Source: Exiguobacterium sp. KRL4
GTDB taxonomy: Bacteria; Bacillota; Bacilli; Exiguobacteriales; Exiguobacteriaceae
Direction: 5' to 3'
Assembly (NCBI RefSeq): GCF_001870785.1
Contig: NZ_MOLV01000004.1
Location: 62,001 to 126,000, forward strand
DNA length: 64,000 nucleotides
This document shows positions 28,812-38,953 of the stretch, piece by piece. How positions within the stretch are numbered: the stretch's first letter is position 1; every line of letters starts with the position of its first letter. The notes beneath the pieces were generated by a model, which was not told where the DNA came from, did no database searches, and saw only the letters and a program-made list of their open reading frames with translations. The translations under genes were made by a program, and so were the position numbers.

Positions 28812-29417
28812 TTGAAAAAAAACAGTTATTTAACTGTGGCAGCAGTCGTCTTGATTTTAATTGCTGCGGCGGGCGGGTATTATTATTTTTTCATGAAAGA
28901 GAAGCTGCCTGTCATTGCTGAACCGACTCCATTTGAACTGACGAATGCCGTCGATGGAAAACAATTTAATTCTGAAGATGGCAAAGTGAAGGTCTTGACG
29001 TTTTTTTATTCCAACTGTCCGGATATTTGTCCACTGACACTGAATGACTACCGGAAATTAGAAAAACAGTTACGAGCAGAAGAGTTGTATGGAACGGATG
29101 TCGAACTCGTTGCTGTGACAGTGGATCCAAAAGTGGATACACCAAAAGTCTTGAAGAAATATGCGTCTAACTTTGAAGCGAATGAAGAAGGATGGAAAGT
29201 CTTGACAGGAGATGATGTCGTCATTGATCGTCTGACACGTCAATTAAACTTCTACTATTCAAAAGCAGAGAGTGGTTTAGTGACGCACGGAACACAAATG
29301 TTCATTCTCGATCGGGACAATAAAGTACGTGCCATTTCATCCATGGCAAAGACGCCGGATGAACCGGTCGACTTAGAGGAAGTTATGACATCGGTCAAAC
29401 AACTTGCGAAGGAGTGA
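28812..29417 (+). CDS. scoI: SCO1/SenC family copper chaperone for CuA assembly
   Basis: The 201-residue protein has an N-terminal membrane anchor (residues 6-26) and an extracytoplasmic thioredoxin-fold domain. Copper ligands are the CxxxC in SNCPDICPL and the distant histidine in VTHGTQMFI. It inserts copper into the CuA site of CtaC. TTG is used, with AAGGGGG about 7 bases upstream. Unlike B. subtilis YpmQ, which I recall as a lipoprotein, no lipobox cysteine is visible. It lies in the cta cluster here. Confidence 0.92.
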   Translation: MKKNSYLTVAAVVLILIAAAGGYYYFFMKEKLPVIAEPTPFELTNAVDGKQFNSEDGKVKVLTFFYSNCPDICPLTLNDYRKLEKQLRAEELYGTDVELVAVTVDPKVDTPKVLKKYASNFEANEEGWKVLTGDDVVIDRLTRQLNFYYSKAESGLVTHGTQMFILDRDNKVRAISSMAKTPDEPVDLEEVMTSVKQLAKE

Positions 29418-29422
29418 ATACC

Positions 29423-29680
29423 TTGAGCGAACGTTATGAAGTACAGGGCGAAGTGACTGTTTCGGTCCAAGCGATTGAAGAGTTATTACTATGTACCGTC
29501 ATTGATTTCGGGGCAACCGTCATTCGGATGAAACGTTTATCTGGAGATGCGATTGCTTTTAGTATGAAAGTCCATGTCGAGGAGAAACAACTCGCTGCAT
29601 TGTATCAACACTTGCGTGAACAGGTAAACCTGCAGTTAGGTGAAGAGGTATTGGATTATTTACAGTTGATTGCAAAATGA
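29423..29680 (+). CDS. Small unknown protein at the end of the cta cluster
   Basis: The 85-residue soluble protein shows alternating hydrophobic strands (EVQGEVTVSV, ATVIRMKRLS, AIAFSMKVHV) and helices (IEELLLCTVIDFG, KQLAALYQHLREQV, GEEVLDYLQLI), suggesting a small alpha/beta fold. It has one cysteine and no metal motif. I do not recognise the family. TTG at 29423 was chosen because AAGGAG lies 9 bases upstream, and the GTG at 29414 abuts that site. It follows scoI by 5 bases and is closed by a terminator, so it belongs to the oxidase-maturation transcript. Confidence 0.75.
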   Translation: MSERYEVQGEVTVSVQAIEELLLCTVIDFGATVIRMKRLSGDAIAFSMKVHVEEKQLAALYQHLREQVNLQLGEEVLDYLQLIAK

Positions 29681-29689
29681 TAGAAGTGA

Positions 29690-29724
29690 GGACGTTTCCG
29701 GGACATCGGGAACGTCTTTTTTTG
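29690..29724 (+). terminator. Intrinsic terminator of ctaG-scoI transcript
   Basis: GACGTTTCC pairs with GGGAACGTC (G-U pair) and runs into seven T. Confidence 0.9.
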
Positions 29725-29733
29725 TAAAAGGAT

Positions 29734-29772
29734 TAAAAAAGAACCAAAGTCACATGACGTGAGCTTTGGTTC
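29734..29772 (-). terminator. Intrinsic terminator of the minus-strand YugN-like gene
   Basis: On the minus strand GAACCAAAG pairs with CTTTGGTTC and is followed by a T-run (A-run at 29735-29740 on the plus strand). It lies 8 bases past the stop of the gene at 29780. Confidence 0.9.
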
Positions 29773-29779
29773 GTTTAAC

Positions 29780-30130
29780 TTATTTTTCGAGTGTTTCAAG
29801 TAATGCAGTGAGACGGCGCTCGCAGTCTTTAACGATTTCAGGCGGGAACTCCTCATCGTACTCGACGCCATGCGGGTAATAATGTTTTCCGAGCAATGGT
29901 GTCAGCATCCGAACGACAGCTTGACGGTCTTCGAGTTCACCTTGAATGGCATAGACTGGAACACGGAGATAGAATACTTCTCCTGTTGATTGCTTTTCAT
30001 ACTTCATATCGTACATCGCACGTTCATAATCCCACTGTCCTTCACGAACAAAACGATGATGATCCATGATTGTTTCAAGTAACCCGAACTTAATTTCCTT
30101 GCCTTCGATTCCGAACTGTTCAAACTTCAT
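29780..30130 (-). CDS. YugN-like family protein
   Basis: The 116-residue soluble acidic protein matches my memory of the YugN-like family: EGKEIKFGLLETIMDHHRFVREGQWDYERAMYDMKY, then YYLRVPVYAIQGE and PLLGKHYYPHGVEY. The family is confined to Firmicutes and has no known function. AGGGGGAT precedes the ATG. The next gene upstream on the same strand is an ATP-grasp enzyme, with a 110-base gap, so co-transcription is possible but not shown. Confidence 0.76.
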   Translation of the reverse strand: MKFEQFGIEGKEIKFGLLETIMDHHRFVREGQWDYERAMYDMKYEKQSTGEVFYLRVPVYAIQGELEDRQAVVRMLTPLLGKHYYPHGVEYDEEFPPEIVKDCERRLTALLETLEK

Positions 30131-30240
30131 GTGTGAATCCCCCTATACCCCAGTTTGCTAGTGTACACTAGTCTTTCCAAGCTATCATACCATAATGAAT
30201 CCATCGATAAAGAAAAAAATGTGAAGTCGATTTGAAGAAT

Positions 30241-31008
30241 TCATGAACTTCCGTATTTTCGTTCGACATACTCTAAAATCGTATCTGGCGCATGGATCCC
30301 GAGATGGTTCAGGCCTTCACCGCCAAACAAGACATTGAATTCTAGCACATAGATCTGACCATCCCGGAAAATCAAATCAAATCCGGCATGATCGATATCG
30401 AGTTGTTGAGCGAGCGTGAGGACAAAATCAAGTGCCTCTTGCGGGACATTCTCAAAGTCGAGCGTTCCCCCTTGGGCGACATTGTTTAAAAATTGTCCAC
30501 CTCCGATCCGCCAGTACGCAGCAAGAATCGTATCACCTACGACGACGACACGCAGGTCTTTTTCGTTTGGGATATACTCTTGCACATAAAACGTTTCGTG
30601 TTGTGTGACATATTTTTCCCAGTCTTTTTCATTTTTAATGAGATGGACACCTTGTCCCATGGAACTCCGAACGGTTTTGGCGACGAACGGGAACGCGAAC
30701 TCATCAAGGACACGGGTAATCGTGAACTCATTTTTTCCGTAAATCTCCGTCCGTGGTATATGTTCCGGAATGACCGTCTTGAAAATCCGTGTCATTTCAA
30801 TCTTATCGTGACCGAGATGGAAAGTCGCAGCGGAAGGGAAAATCGGTTTTTTCATGCCGTAAATGATCGAGTTCACTTGCCAATATTCGGGAAACAAAAT
30901 CACATCGGCTTGTGCGATTTTAGCTAGTGAATCAAAGTGATAATCTGACTTCGCATGTTCAGTCCTGATCCCGATCGTCCGAAACATGTTAAACGATAAA
31001 AATTGCAT
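30241..31008 (-). CDS. ATP-grasp family carboxylate-amine ligase, RimK-like
   Basis: The 255-residue protein shows ATP-grasp features: lysine in FPFVAKTVRSSMGQGVHLI, the hinge TFYVQEYIPNEKDLRVVVVGDTILAAYWR, and metal ligands in FDLIFRDGQIYVLEFNVLFGG. RimK relatives ligate amino acids such as glutamate to protein or small-molecule carboxylates. The substrate cannot be told here. The second ATG (31008) was preferred because AGAAGGAAGG is 10 bases upstream. The first, at 31017, abuts it. It is not present here in B. subtilis. Confidence 0.85.
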   Translation of the reverse strand: MQFLSFNMFRTIGIRTEHAKSDYHFDSLAKIAQADVILFPEYWQVNSIIYGMKKPIFPSAATFHLGHDKIEMTRIFKTVIPEHIPRTEIYGKNEFTITRVLDEFAFPFVAKTVRSSMGQGVHLIKNEKDWEKYVTQHETFYVQEYIPNEKDLRVVVVGDTILAAYWRIGGGQFLNNVAQGGTLDFENVPQEALDFVLTLAQQLDIDHAGFDLIFRDGQIYVLEFNVLFGGEGLNHLGIHAPDTILEYVERKYGSS

Positions 31009-31109
31009 ACAATTCATTCCTTCCTTCTGAACAAATTATACACAATTCAGCGTCCTAGGAGCGAGATAAATGTTATGATATGATGGTTAAGTTAAGGAGG
31101 AGATTCGTT

Positions 31110-31550
31110 GTGATTTATTCAGATAAAACAATCGACCTCATCAACGCAGCGGAAGACCTTGCACACTCTCTCTCGCAAAGCGAAACAGGTCAAGCATATA
31201 GATTAGCAAAACAGGCACGAGCCAACTCAAGACAGGCACAGGACGTCATTCGTGACTTCAACCGGATCAAGGAGGAATACGAATTGGTCCAACGATTCGG
31301 TCGGTATCACCCGGATTACCAAACGATCACGAAAAAGGTACACGAAATCAAGCGGGCACTTGATCTGCAAGAAGAAGTCGCCCAGTTCAAGAAAGCCGAA
31401 AAACAACTCGAAACGCTACTCGGACAAGTCAGTTTAGTCCTTGCCGGGCAAGTATCACCCCAAATCAAGGTACCAACAGGCAATCCGTTTTTCGACCAAG
31501 GATGTGCAGGTGGTTGTTCGACTGGCGGAAGTTGCAGCTGTAGCGGGTAA
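31110..31550 (+). CDS. ylbF: RicF (YlbF), subunit of the Ric RNA-maturation complex
   Basis: The 146-residue protein is mostly alpha-helical with heptad-like Glu/Lys/Leu patterns (about 5-120) and ends in a cysteine-rich tail, GCAGGCSTGGSCSCSG, with four cysteines. RicF (YlbF) with RicA (YmcA) and RicT (YaaT) forms a complex that carries Fe-S clusters and guides RNase Y processing of mRNAs. The cysteine tail fits cluster binding. GTG at 31110 was chosen because AAGGAGGAG lies 7 bases upstream. Codons before it read through that site. Confidence 0.9.
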   Translation: MIYSDKTIDLINAAEDLAHSLSQSETGQAYRLAKQARANSRQAQDVIRDFNRIKEEYELVQRFGRYHPDYQTITKKVHEIKRALDLQEEVAQFKKAEKQLETLLGQVSLVLAGQVSPQIKVPTGNPFFDQGCAGGCSTGGSCSCSG

Positions 31551-31575
31551 GAGCTGAAAAAGGGAGGAACGGTGT

Positions 31576-31833
31576 GTGATCAAGGATCGGATTGGACTCA
31601 TCGTCTATGTCAATGCGTTGAAGGCATCGCGCCAGTTACGTCGGTTCGGAAATGTCTACTTCACGTCCAAACGTGAACGATACGTTTTTTTATATGTTGA
31701 TTTGGAACAACATGAACAAGCAATCGAACGGATTACGGAATTACCGTTTGTTGAGACGGTACTCCGTTCAGAACGACCGTTCATCATCGAGACCTATGCC
31801 AACAAAAAAGGCAAGATGCACGAAGAAGTCTAA
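31576..31833 (+). CDS. ylbG: UPF0298 family protein YlbG
   Basis: The 85-residue soluble basic protein matches B. subtilis YlbG: IGLIVYVNALKASRQLRRFGNVYFTSKRERYVFLYVD, then LPFVETVLRSERPFIIETY. The alternation of strands and helices suggests a ferredoxin-like fold. The function is unknown. The GTG start has AGGGAGG upstream. It follows ylbF by 25 bases and is closed by a terminator. Confidence 0.93.
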   Translation: MIKDRIGLIVYVNALKASRQLRRFGNVYFTSKRERYVFLYVDLEQHEQAIERITELPFVETVLRSERPFIIETYANKKGKMHEEV

Positions 31834-31838
31834 CTGGT

Positions 31839-31872
31839 AGAGCGATGAGGACATCCTCGTCGCTCTTTTTTG
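31839..31872 (+). terminator. Intrinsic terminator of ylbF-ylbG
   Basis: AGAGCGATGAGGA pairs with TCCTCGTCGCTCT (one G-U pair) around a two-base loop and is followed by six T. The rsmD Shine-Dalgarno site follows at once. Confidence 0.92.
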
Positions 31873-31887
31873 AAAGGAAGGAAGAAC

Positions 31888-33915
<2,028 letters not shown>

Positions 33916-33943
<28 letters not shown>

Positions 33944-35067
33944 GCGAAGCGACGATGTTCTTCTAATTGTTGATAAAGAGCCAAGGGCACAGCATATGCT
34001 GCTGTGACTTGGCTTTCTTTGATGAGCCAAGGATGTTTTTCGAACGTCGAGATGATTGGAACCCGTTGTTTGATTTGACGTAAAGCGGTTCGACCGATCT
34101 CGTTGAACGCTAGCGGGCGAACGTAATCGATCTGATCAAACGGTAACCCATCGATTTCTCGTTTCATGGTGGAAGTCAAAAGATAAATCAGTGTCCGCTG
34201 CAAACTCGTCCGTGTATACCGCCGTGTTTTGACGCAAGACATGAAGCCTTCGAAAGAATCGTGCTGGCGAGCACCATCGACCAATCGGGGCGCTAATGAA
34301 GCATCCATCCCATTAAATTGCGTCAAATCAGCGAGACTTGTTGTTAGGAGACGATGTCGGATGAATGGATAGTAAGTGTCAAACGAAGCAAAGACTGCGT
34401 CCTGTAGCGTCTCAGCGGTCGCTTCTGGTAATCCGATCAAGGATTGATGTTTCGTATAATACGCCCGAATGGCGGTCGCGCTCATGACGTCACCAACGGA
34501 AAGATCATGGTAACCACTCCCGATACGTTTCGTCGTATGCAACGCGATGCTTGAGGCAGCACGGGCGTAATAATAACCTAGTGTATTATTCGGTGTCGTC
34601 AGATCCAGTGTCGTCGTCATTGCCTGAAAAGCTTGACTTGCTGCGGTCGCAGATGATAACCCTTGCGCGAGCCCCTGTTGAAGTAATTCCTGGTAACGTG
34701 GATTCGCTTCGTGATTTTCAGAAGCCGCGGTAATAAATGGTGTCACCTCACCACATTCACTTCCGAATGATAAGGTGTGTGCTCCAATCGTTTCCGCAAT
34801 CGTGACCCCGCCAAGTGCGAATCGATCGGCGCGCTGGACGGCGTAGTAAAACGGAAGTTCCAAAACAAGGTCGATTTCACCACTTGCGACCGCTGCTTGT
34901 GCTCGGGACCACTTGTCCGTAAAGGCGGGTTCGCCACGCTGCGTGAACGTTCCGCTCATGATGGCGACGATCAAATCGGCACCGGTTTCCTGGCGCGCGA
35001 TTTTCGCTTGATACAGGTGTCCATTGTGAAACGGATTGTACTCAGAAATAATTGCAGTCATTCTCAT
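33916..35067 (-). CDS. tmcAL: tRNA(Met) cytidine acetate ligase TmcAL (YlbM)
   Basis: The 383-residue nucleotidyltransferase-like protein starts MRMTAIISEYNPFHNGHLYQ, whose NPFHNGH motif binds ATP, and continues with VAIMSGTFTQRGEPA and LELPFYYAVQ. TmcAL forms acetyl-AMP and makes N4-acetylcytidine at the wobble position of elongator tRNA-Met. The ATG at 35067 has AAAGGAGA about 7 bases upstream. A longer in-frame reading has no ribosome site. It is tail-to-tail with ylbL, overlapping 28 bases. Confidence 0.93.
33979..34020 (+). terminator. Terminator for ylbL inside the tmcAL coding sequence
   Basis: AGCCAAG (33979-33985) pairs with CTTGGCT (34008-34014), and inside it CACAGCA pairs perfectly with TGCTGTG around TATGC. 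TTCTTT follows on the plus strand. It lies 36 bases past the ylbL stop but within codons of tmcAL on the opposite strand. Confidence 0.75.
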
Positions 35068-35165
35068 GAAACTTTCTCCTTTGCAAACGGAATTAAGTGC
35101 GGTAATATGAATGAAGACGTCCGAAAGTATTCGTTCTCTAGCGATTTCAGTGTAAAGAAAAAACA

Positions 35166-35194
35166 TTGACAAAACAAGATGTCCTCTCTATAAT
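35166..35194 (+). promoter_or_regulatory. Full-consensus SigA promoter for ylbN-rpmF
   Basis: TTGACA (35166-35171), a 17-base spacer and TATAAT (35189-35194) match the housekeeping consensus at all twelve positions. It ends about 28 bases before the ylbN start, giving a short leader of roughly 20 bases. Confidence 0.9.
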
Positions 35195-35222
35195 TCATAT
35201 TGTTGCAATTGAGGTGATTCGG

Positions 35223-35747
35223 ATGAAATGGTCCCTGATGCAATTGTATAAATTGCGTAATCTGGGTCAACTTCAGGTTAACGAGACGGTTGAGCTTCCT
35301 GAGCTCATCGCCCTCCATCCGGATATCCGGGCGGTGCAACCTGTGCACATTCGTGCAAATGCATCGTTTACATCGAATCAATTAATATTCAATCTCCGGA
35401 TTACAGGTGAAATGACGCTTCCGGATGCCCGGACGCTAAATGACGTCGTGTACCCGTTCGAGATTGAATCCATCGAGTCGTTCCTGCTGGAAGCGGGTGT
35501 TGTTCCGAGTGATTCGGATGACATCAACTTACCGATCGGGAATACGGTTGATCTTCGACCACTCGTGCAAGAATTGATTTTACTTCATGTGCCAGTGCAA
35601 GTGCATGGGGATGATGAAGAAAATCAGTTGGTTCAAGGGGAAGGCTGGACGGTTCTTTCAGAAGAAACGCCAGAAGAAGCTGAACCAAAAATCGATCCGC
35701 GACTTGCGGGTCTCGCTCAGTTCTTTAAAAAAGATCAGGATTCCTAA
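35223..35747 (+). CDS. ylbN: YceD/DUF177 family protein YlbN
   Basis: The 174-residue acidic protein has the family core MKWSLMQLYKL near the start, a strand-rich middle (VHIRANASFTSNQLIFNLRITGEMTL), and near the C-terminus DPRLAGLAQFF before Lys/Asp residues. The C-terminal DPR-LA-L pattern is typical of the YceD/DUF177 family that almost always precedes rpmF. A role in rRNA or ribosome biogenesis has been proposed for the family. ATG at 35223 has GAGGTGAT upstream. A TTG further upstream overlaps the -35 box and is rejected. Confidence 0.93.
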   Translation: MKWSLMQLYKLRNLGQLQVNETVELPELIALHPDIRAVQPVHIRANASFTSNQLIFNLRITGEMTLPDARTLNDVVYPFEIESIESFLLEAGVVPSDSDDINLPIGNTVDLRPLVQELILLHVPVQVHGDDEENQLVQGEGWTVLSEETPEEAEPKIDPRLAGLAQFFKKDQDS

Positions 35748-35792
35748 TTTTTTTGTGAAGGCGAGTGTATTTTTTCAAGGAGGTGGACAACG

Positions 35793-35966
35793 ATGGCAGT
35801 ACCATTCCGCAGAACGTCGAAAACACGCAAACGTCTTCGCCGTACTCATTTCAAACTCCGTGTACCAGGTATGGTCGAGTGCCCAAACTGTGGTGAAATG
35901 AAACTTTCACACCGCGTTTGTAAAGCATGTGGCTCGTACAAAGGTAAAGAAATCATCAGCAAGTAA
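35793..35966 (+). CDS. rpmF: 50S ribosomal protein L32
   Basis: The 57-residue basic protein begins [19 protein letters not shown] and carries two cysteine pairs (CPNC at 30-33 and CKAC at 43-46) that bind zinc in the C+ form of L32. AAGGAGGTGG precedes the ATG, a near-perfect ribosome site fitting a highly expressed gene. It shares the consensus promoter with ylbN and ends at a terminator. Confidence 0.98.
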   Translation: MAVPFRRTSKTRKRLRRTHFKLRVPGMVECPNCGEMKLSHRVCKACGSYKGKEIISK

Positions 35967-35983
35967 GCTGAATGATCGGTATA

Positions 35984-36030
35984 AAAGCGACCCTAGAATC
36001 GAGCAATCGGTTTGACAGGTCGCTTTTTTT
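35984..36030 (+). terminator. Intrinsic terminator of ylbN-rpmF
   Basis: AAAGCGACC pairs with GGTCGCTTT around a partly structured loop, followed by a run of T. Confidence 0.88.
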
Positions 36031-36053
36031 GATGAGAAAAGGAGAGTTGACGG

Positions 36054-36875
36054 ATGAGTAAAGTGGGAATTATCGGTGCAGGATCGATTGGGTTGTTAAT
36101 TGCGTCCTACCTAGCAGAACAACATAACGTGACGCTCTATACACGGCAGACGGCGGGGCACGACATCAAGATCATCCGGGATGGTCAAGCAAGTTCGCCA
36201 GTCGAAGTTCGACCGCTTGATCAACTCGAGTCACAAGACTTGGTGTTCGTTACAACAAAGTCGTATGATATAAAAAGTGTGATGCCCTATCTTGTGATTG
36301 GTACGATGCCGGTCATGTTTTTACAAAATGGAATGGGGCATCTGGAACAAGCAGAACAACTGCCAAATGCCTTATTCGGTCTCGTTGAGCATGGTGCCAT
36401 GAAAACTGGTTTGTACGAGGTGCGACATACGGGGATAGGTCGAATTCGTTATGGACGGACGAGTCTCCCAGTGTTGCGTGAGGGGATGTTACGTTTTGAA
36501 CATGTGCCGAACATCGAGCACATCATGTTGACGAAATTGTTCATGAACGCCGTCATCAATCCGCTCACGGCCTACTACCGGATTACAAATGGCCAGCTGT
36601 TGGAAGAACCTTACGCGACGAAAGCACGTGGCCTCTTTGAAGAGTTACGACAGGTCTTTCCGCACCATGACATTTCCTATGGAGAAATCGAACAGGTGAT
36701 ACAGCGAACACACCTGAATCGTTCATCGATGCTTCAGGATCTGGACCGTGGACGCAGAACCGAGATTGAACCGATTGTCGGGTATGTCCTAGCACGTGCA
36801 ACCGAACCGACACCCTTACTGACTTTTTATTTTGAACAGATTAAATCTCAGGAAAAAAGAGGGGATTCGATGTGA
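36054..36875 (+). CDS. panE: Ketopantoate reductase family protein (PanE-like)
   Basis: The 273-residue NADP-dependent reductase has the N-terminal Rossmann motif VGIIGAGSIGLLIASYLA, the FVTTKSYD segment, FLQNGMGH, and the C-terminal family residues LFMNAVINPLTAYYRITNG (Lys/Asn catalytic region) and SSMLQDLDRGRRTEIEPI. It reduces 2-dehydropantoate to pantoate for CoA synthesis. It is somewhat short (typical about 300), and B. subtilis has two such genes (ylbQ here). AAAAGGAGAG precedes ATG. Confidence 0.9.
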   Translation: MSKVGIIGAGSIGLLIASYLAEQHNVTLYTRQTAGHDIKIIRDGQASSPVEVRPLDQLESQDLVFVTTKSYDIKSVMPYLVIGTMPVMFLQNGMGHLEQAEQLPNALFGLVEHGAMKTGLYEVRHTGIGRIRYGRTSLPVLREGMLRFEHVPNIEHIMLTKLFMNAVINPLTAYYRITNGQLLEEPYATKARGLFEELRQVFPHHDISYGEIEQVIQRTHLNRSSMLQDLDRGRRTEIEPIVGYVLARATEPTPLLTFYFEQIKSQEKRGDSM

Positions 36876-37228
36876 CATGGTTTATCATTTTTCCAATTTT
36901 TAGTTTGGTTAGTTTGTATATTATTTTTTTGATTTTGTTTCGTCAACACGGAAAAGCGGTCCGCCTCGCACTCGATTTGGGCACATTCATCGTCCTCTAT
37001 GGCATTCATGTCGCCTTGATCGCGCTGACGAGTCAAAATTACTTAGGCTGGTTATTGATTGCCGTCCTCCTCATCTTTGCGCTTAATGCCTTATGGCAAC
37101 GAATCAAAAAAGTAGATGTGGATTATTTACAGATGATTCGACATAGTTGGCGGATCACGATTTTAATTGCTCTTCCTGTCCAACTGCTACTGTTTGGAAT
37201 CGGGATTCGTCAACTGTTCATTCATTGA
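36872..37228 (+). CDS. DUF3397-like four-helix membrane protein
   Basis: The 118-residue protein has four predicted membrane segments (about residues 3-23, 31-52, 57-74 and 91-112). The pattern of a membrane protein just before bshC recalls the DUF3397 family. The function is unknown. Its GTG start overlaps the panE stop by 4 bases (ATGTGA), so it is translationally coupled to panE. Confidence 0.74.
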   Translation: MTWFIIFPIFSLVSLYIIFLILFRQHGKAVRLALDLGTFIVLYGIHVALIALTSQNYLGWLLIAVLLIFALNALWQRIKKVDVDYLQMIRHSWRITILIALPVQLLLFGIGIRQLFIH

Positions 37229-37253
37229 TCTTGTTAGAAAGAAGGGATTTTGT

Positions 37254-38813
37254 TTGAAGGTACAACCATTTCGCGCTTTGTATGCTGAAGATTCATTGAT
37301 GCATCAGGCATCTCAACAAGAATTTTCAAAATACGTTGATCATATTGGAACAGAAGGCATGCATACACGGAGTCAACAGATACAAGACAGACAGTATCCG
37401 CATCTCAGTCTACTTGTCGATGAATTGATCCGGCAAAATCCTCAGCTAAATGACAAACTGAAGGAACGACTCGAACAATTGCGGACAGGAGACGCACAAG
37501 TCGTCATCACCGGACAACAAACTGGTATTTTTGGTGGCCCTTTGTATGCCGTCTATAAATTATTGACCTGTCTGAAGGTTGCACGCGAAGCGGAAGAGTT
37601 GCTCCATCGTCCGGTTCTTCCGATTTTTTGGCTTGCAACCGAAGATCATGACTTTGATGAAATCAATCATCTGATCGTTCCGACGCACGACTATCGGACA
37701 CGGAAGTTGACCGTCTCGGCACCAGACGCCATCGCACGGTCCGTCAGTCGTTTGGCGTTTGATCAAGCGGCCGTCAAGAAAATCGTTCGTCAGGCGTTAT
37801 GTGCAGAACAAGAAACGCAACATACAAAAGACTTATTGGCTTTATCCGATCGGTTGATCGAGACCAGCACGACGTACGGCGGTTTTTTTGCAGCTTTCCT
37901 GGGAGAACTGGTAAATCATGACATCATCTTCTTTGATGCAGATGCTGAAACCGTCCGGCAACTCGAGATTCCGTTTTTCGAACGATTGATTCAGGACAAT
38001 TCGGATATCCGGCAAGCTTTGTCGGAAGGGATTCAACAAACGGCTGATTTACCGGATACCTTCCTAAACGAAGAAGCGGCCCATCTATTTGTCGAAGACA
38101 TCGGACGTGATCTGTTATATCCAGGTCAAGATTTTGTGACGAAACAAGGGAAAACGTATACGGAGCTTGAACTATTGGCATTACTCTATGCGAGTCCGGA
38201 ACGATTTTCGAACAGTGTCGTGACACGCCCGTTGATGCAGGACTACTTATTCCCGACCTTGGCCTATATCGGTGGACCGGGAGAAATTGCCTACTGGACA
38301 AGACTACGTCCGCTCTTCCATCATTTTGATTGGACGATGCCCCTCCTGATTCCGCGCATGGGGGCCGTCATGGTCCAGTCGCGTGACGAAAAGCGATTGC
38401 AACGGCATACGCTTACGTTGGAACAGGCGTTGAGTGAAGGAATACCGATCGCGCCTTTTGATGCTTCTGAAATCAAACAACAGTTACATGCGTCTACACT
38501 ACTGGGCGAAGTCTTGATGGAGGAAGTCGCGCAGGTCGAAAAAAACGTCTTAAACACAACATCGATCTCGGCGAAGTTAAACAAACAGCTCCAGCTTACA
38601 TTCGAGACGATCATCGATCAAGAACGACGTCTTCACGAACAGGCGAATCGTTCTGATCGGGCACTGCAGTATCAATTGTCACCAGGTGGTGTACCGCAAG
38701 AACGGATTCATTCGATTTTACCTTGGTTGAATCGGTATGGATTGGACTTGCTCCAAACCCTTCGTGTTCACTATGAGCGAACAGAAGCGGAACAATTAAA
38801 AATTTTGATCTAA
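37254..38813 (+). CDS. bshC: Bacillithiol biosynthesis cysteine-adding enzyme BshC
   Basis: The 519-residue soluble protein shows BshC (YllA) features: VVITGQQTGIFGGPLYAVYKLLTCLKVA, PIFWLATEDHDFDEINHL, and TLAYIGGPGEIAYW. It attaches cysteine to glucosaminyl-malate in the last step of bacillithiol synthesis. TTG at 37254 is chosen because AAGAAGGGA lies about 7 bases upstream. The longer reading begins inside the preceding gene. The C-terminus contains a coiled-coil-like stretch around LLGEVLMEEVAQVEKNVLN. Confidence 0.93.
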   Translation: MKVQPFRALYAEDSLMHQASQQEFSKYVDHIGTEGMHTRSQQIQDRQYPHLSLLVDELIRQNPQLNDKLKERLEQLRTGDAQVVITGQQTGIFGGPLYAVYKLLTCLKVAREAEELLHRPVLPIFWLATEDHDFDEINHLIVPTHDYRTRKLTVSAPDAIARSVSRLAFDQAAVKKIVRQALCAEQETQHTKDLLALSDRLIETSTTYGGFFAAFLGELVNHDIIFFDADAETVRQLEIPFFERLIQDNSDIRQALSEGIQQTADLPDTFLNEEAAHLFVEDIGRDLLYPGQDFVTKQGKTYTELELLALLYASPERFSNSVVTRPLMQDYLFPTLAYIGGPGEIAYWTRLRPLFHHFDWTMPLLIPRMGAVMVQSRDEKRLQRHTLTLEQALSEGIPIAPFDASEIKQQLHASTLLGEVLMEEVAQVEKNVLNTTSISAKLNKQLQLTFETIIDQERRLHEQANRSDRALQYQLSPGGVPQERIHSILPWLNRYGLDLLQTLRVHYERTEAEQLKILI

Positions 38814-38840
38814 ACCTGCTGATTTAGCAGGTTTTTTTGT
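38813..38840 (+). terminator. Intrinsic terminator of panE-bshC
   Basis: AACCTGCT pairs with AGCAGGTT around GATTT and is followed by a long T-run. It overlaps the bshC stop. Confidence 0.9.
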
Positions 38841-38893
38841 TTTTTTAACGAAAGATACACAAAAGTTCAAAAAATCAAGGAAACTGTCTCATT

Positions 38894-38953
38894 TTCGTAA
38901 CGTTTTTAAGAAAGAATATGATACATTGAAAAAGAGTAACGTCCAGTGTGGAC
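38894..38953 (+). promoter_or_regulatory. rsmH upstream region with inverted repeat
   Basis: TATGAT (38917-38922) with a weak TTCGTA 17 bases upstream is a possible promoter. Downstream GTCCA (38941-38945) and TGGAC (38949-38953) form a perfect inverted repeat around GTG, 20 bases before the rsmH start. No mraZ gene is present in the 160 bases between bshC and rsmH. Confidence 0.4.

Noticed and set aside
37167-37253. N-terminal extension of BshC by 29 codons.
   Set aside because: The extension lies inside the preceding gene, is not BshC-like, and the TTG at 37254 has the ribosome site.
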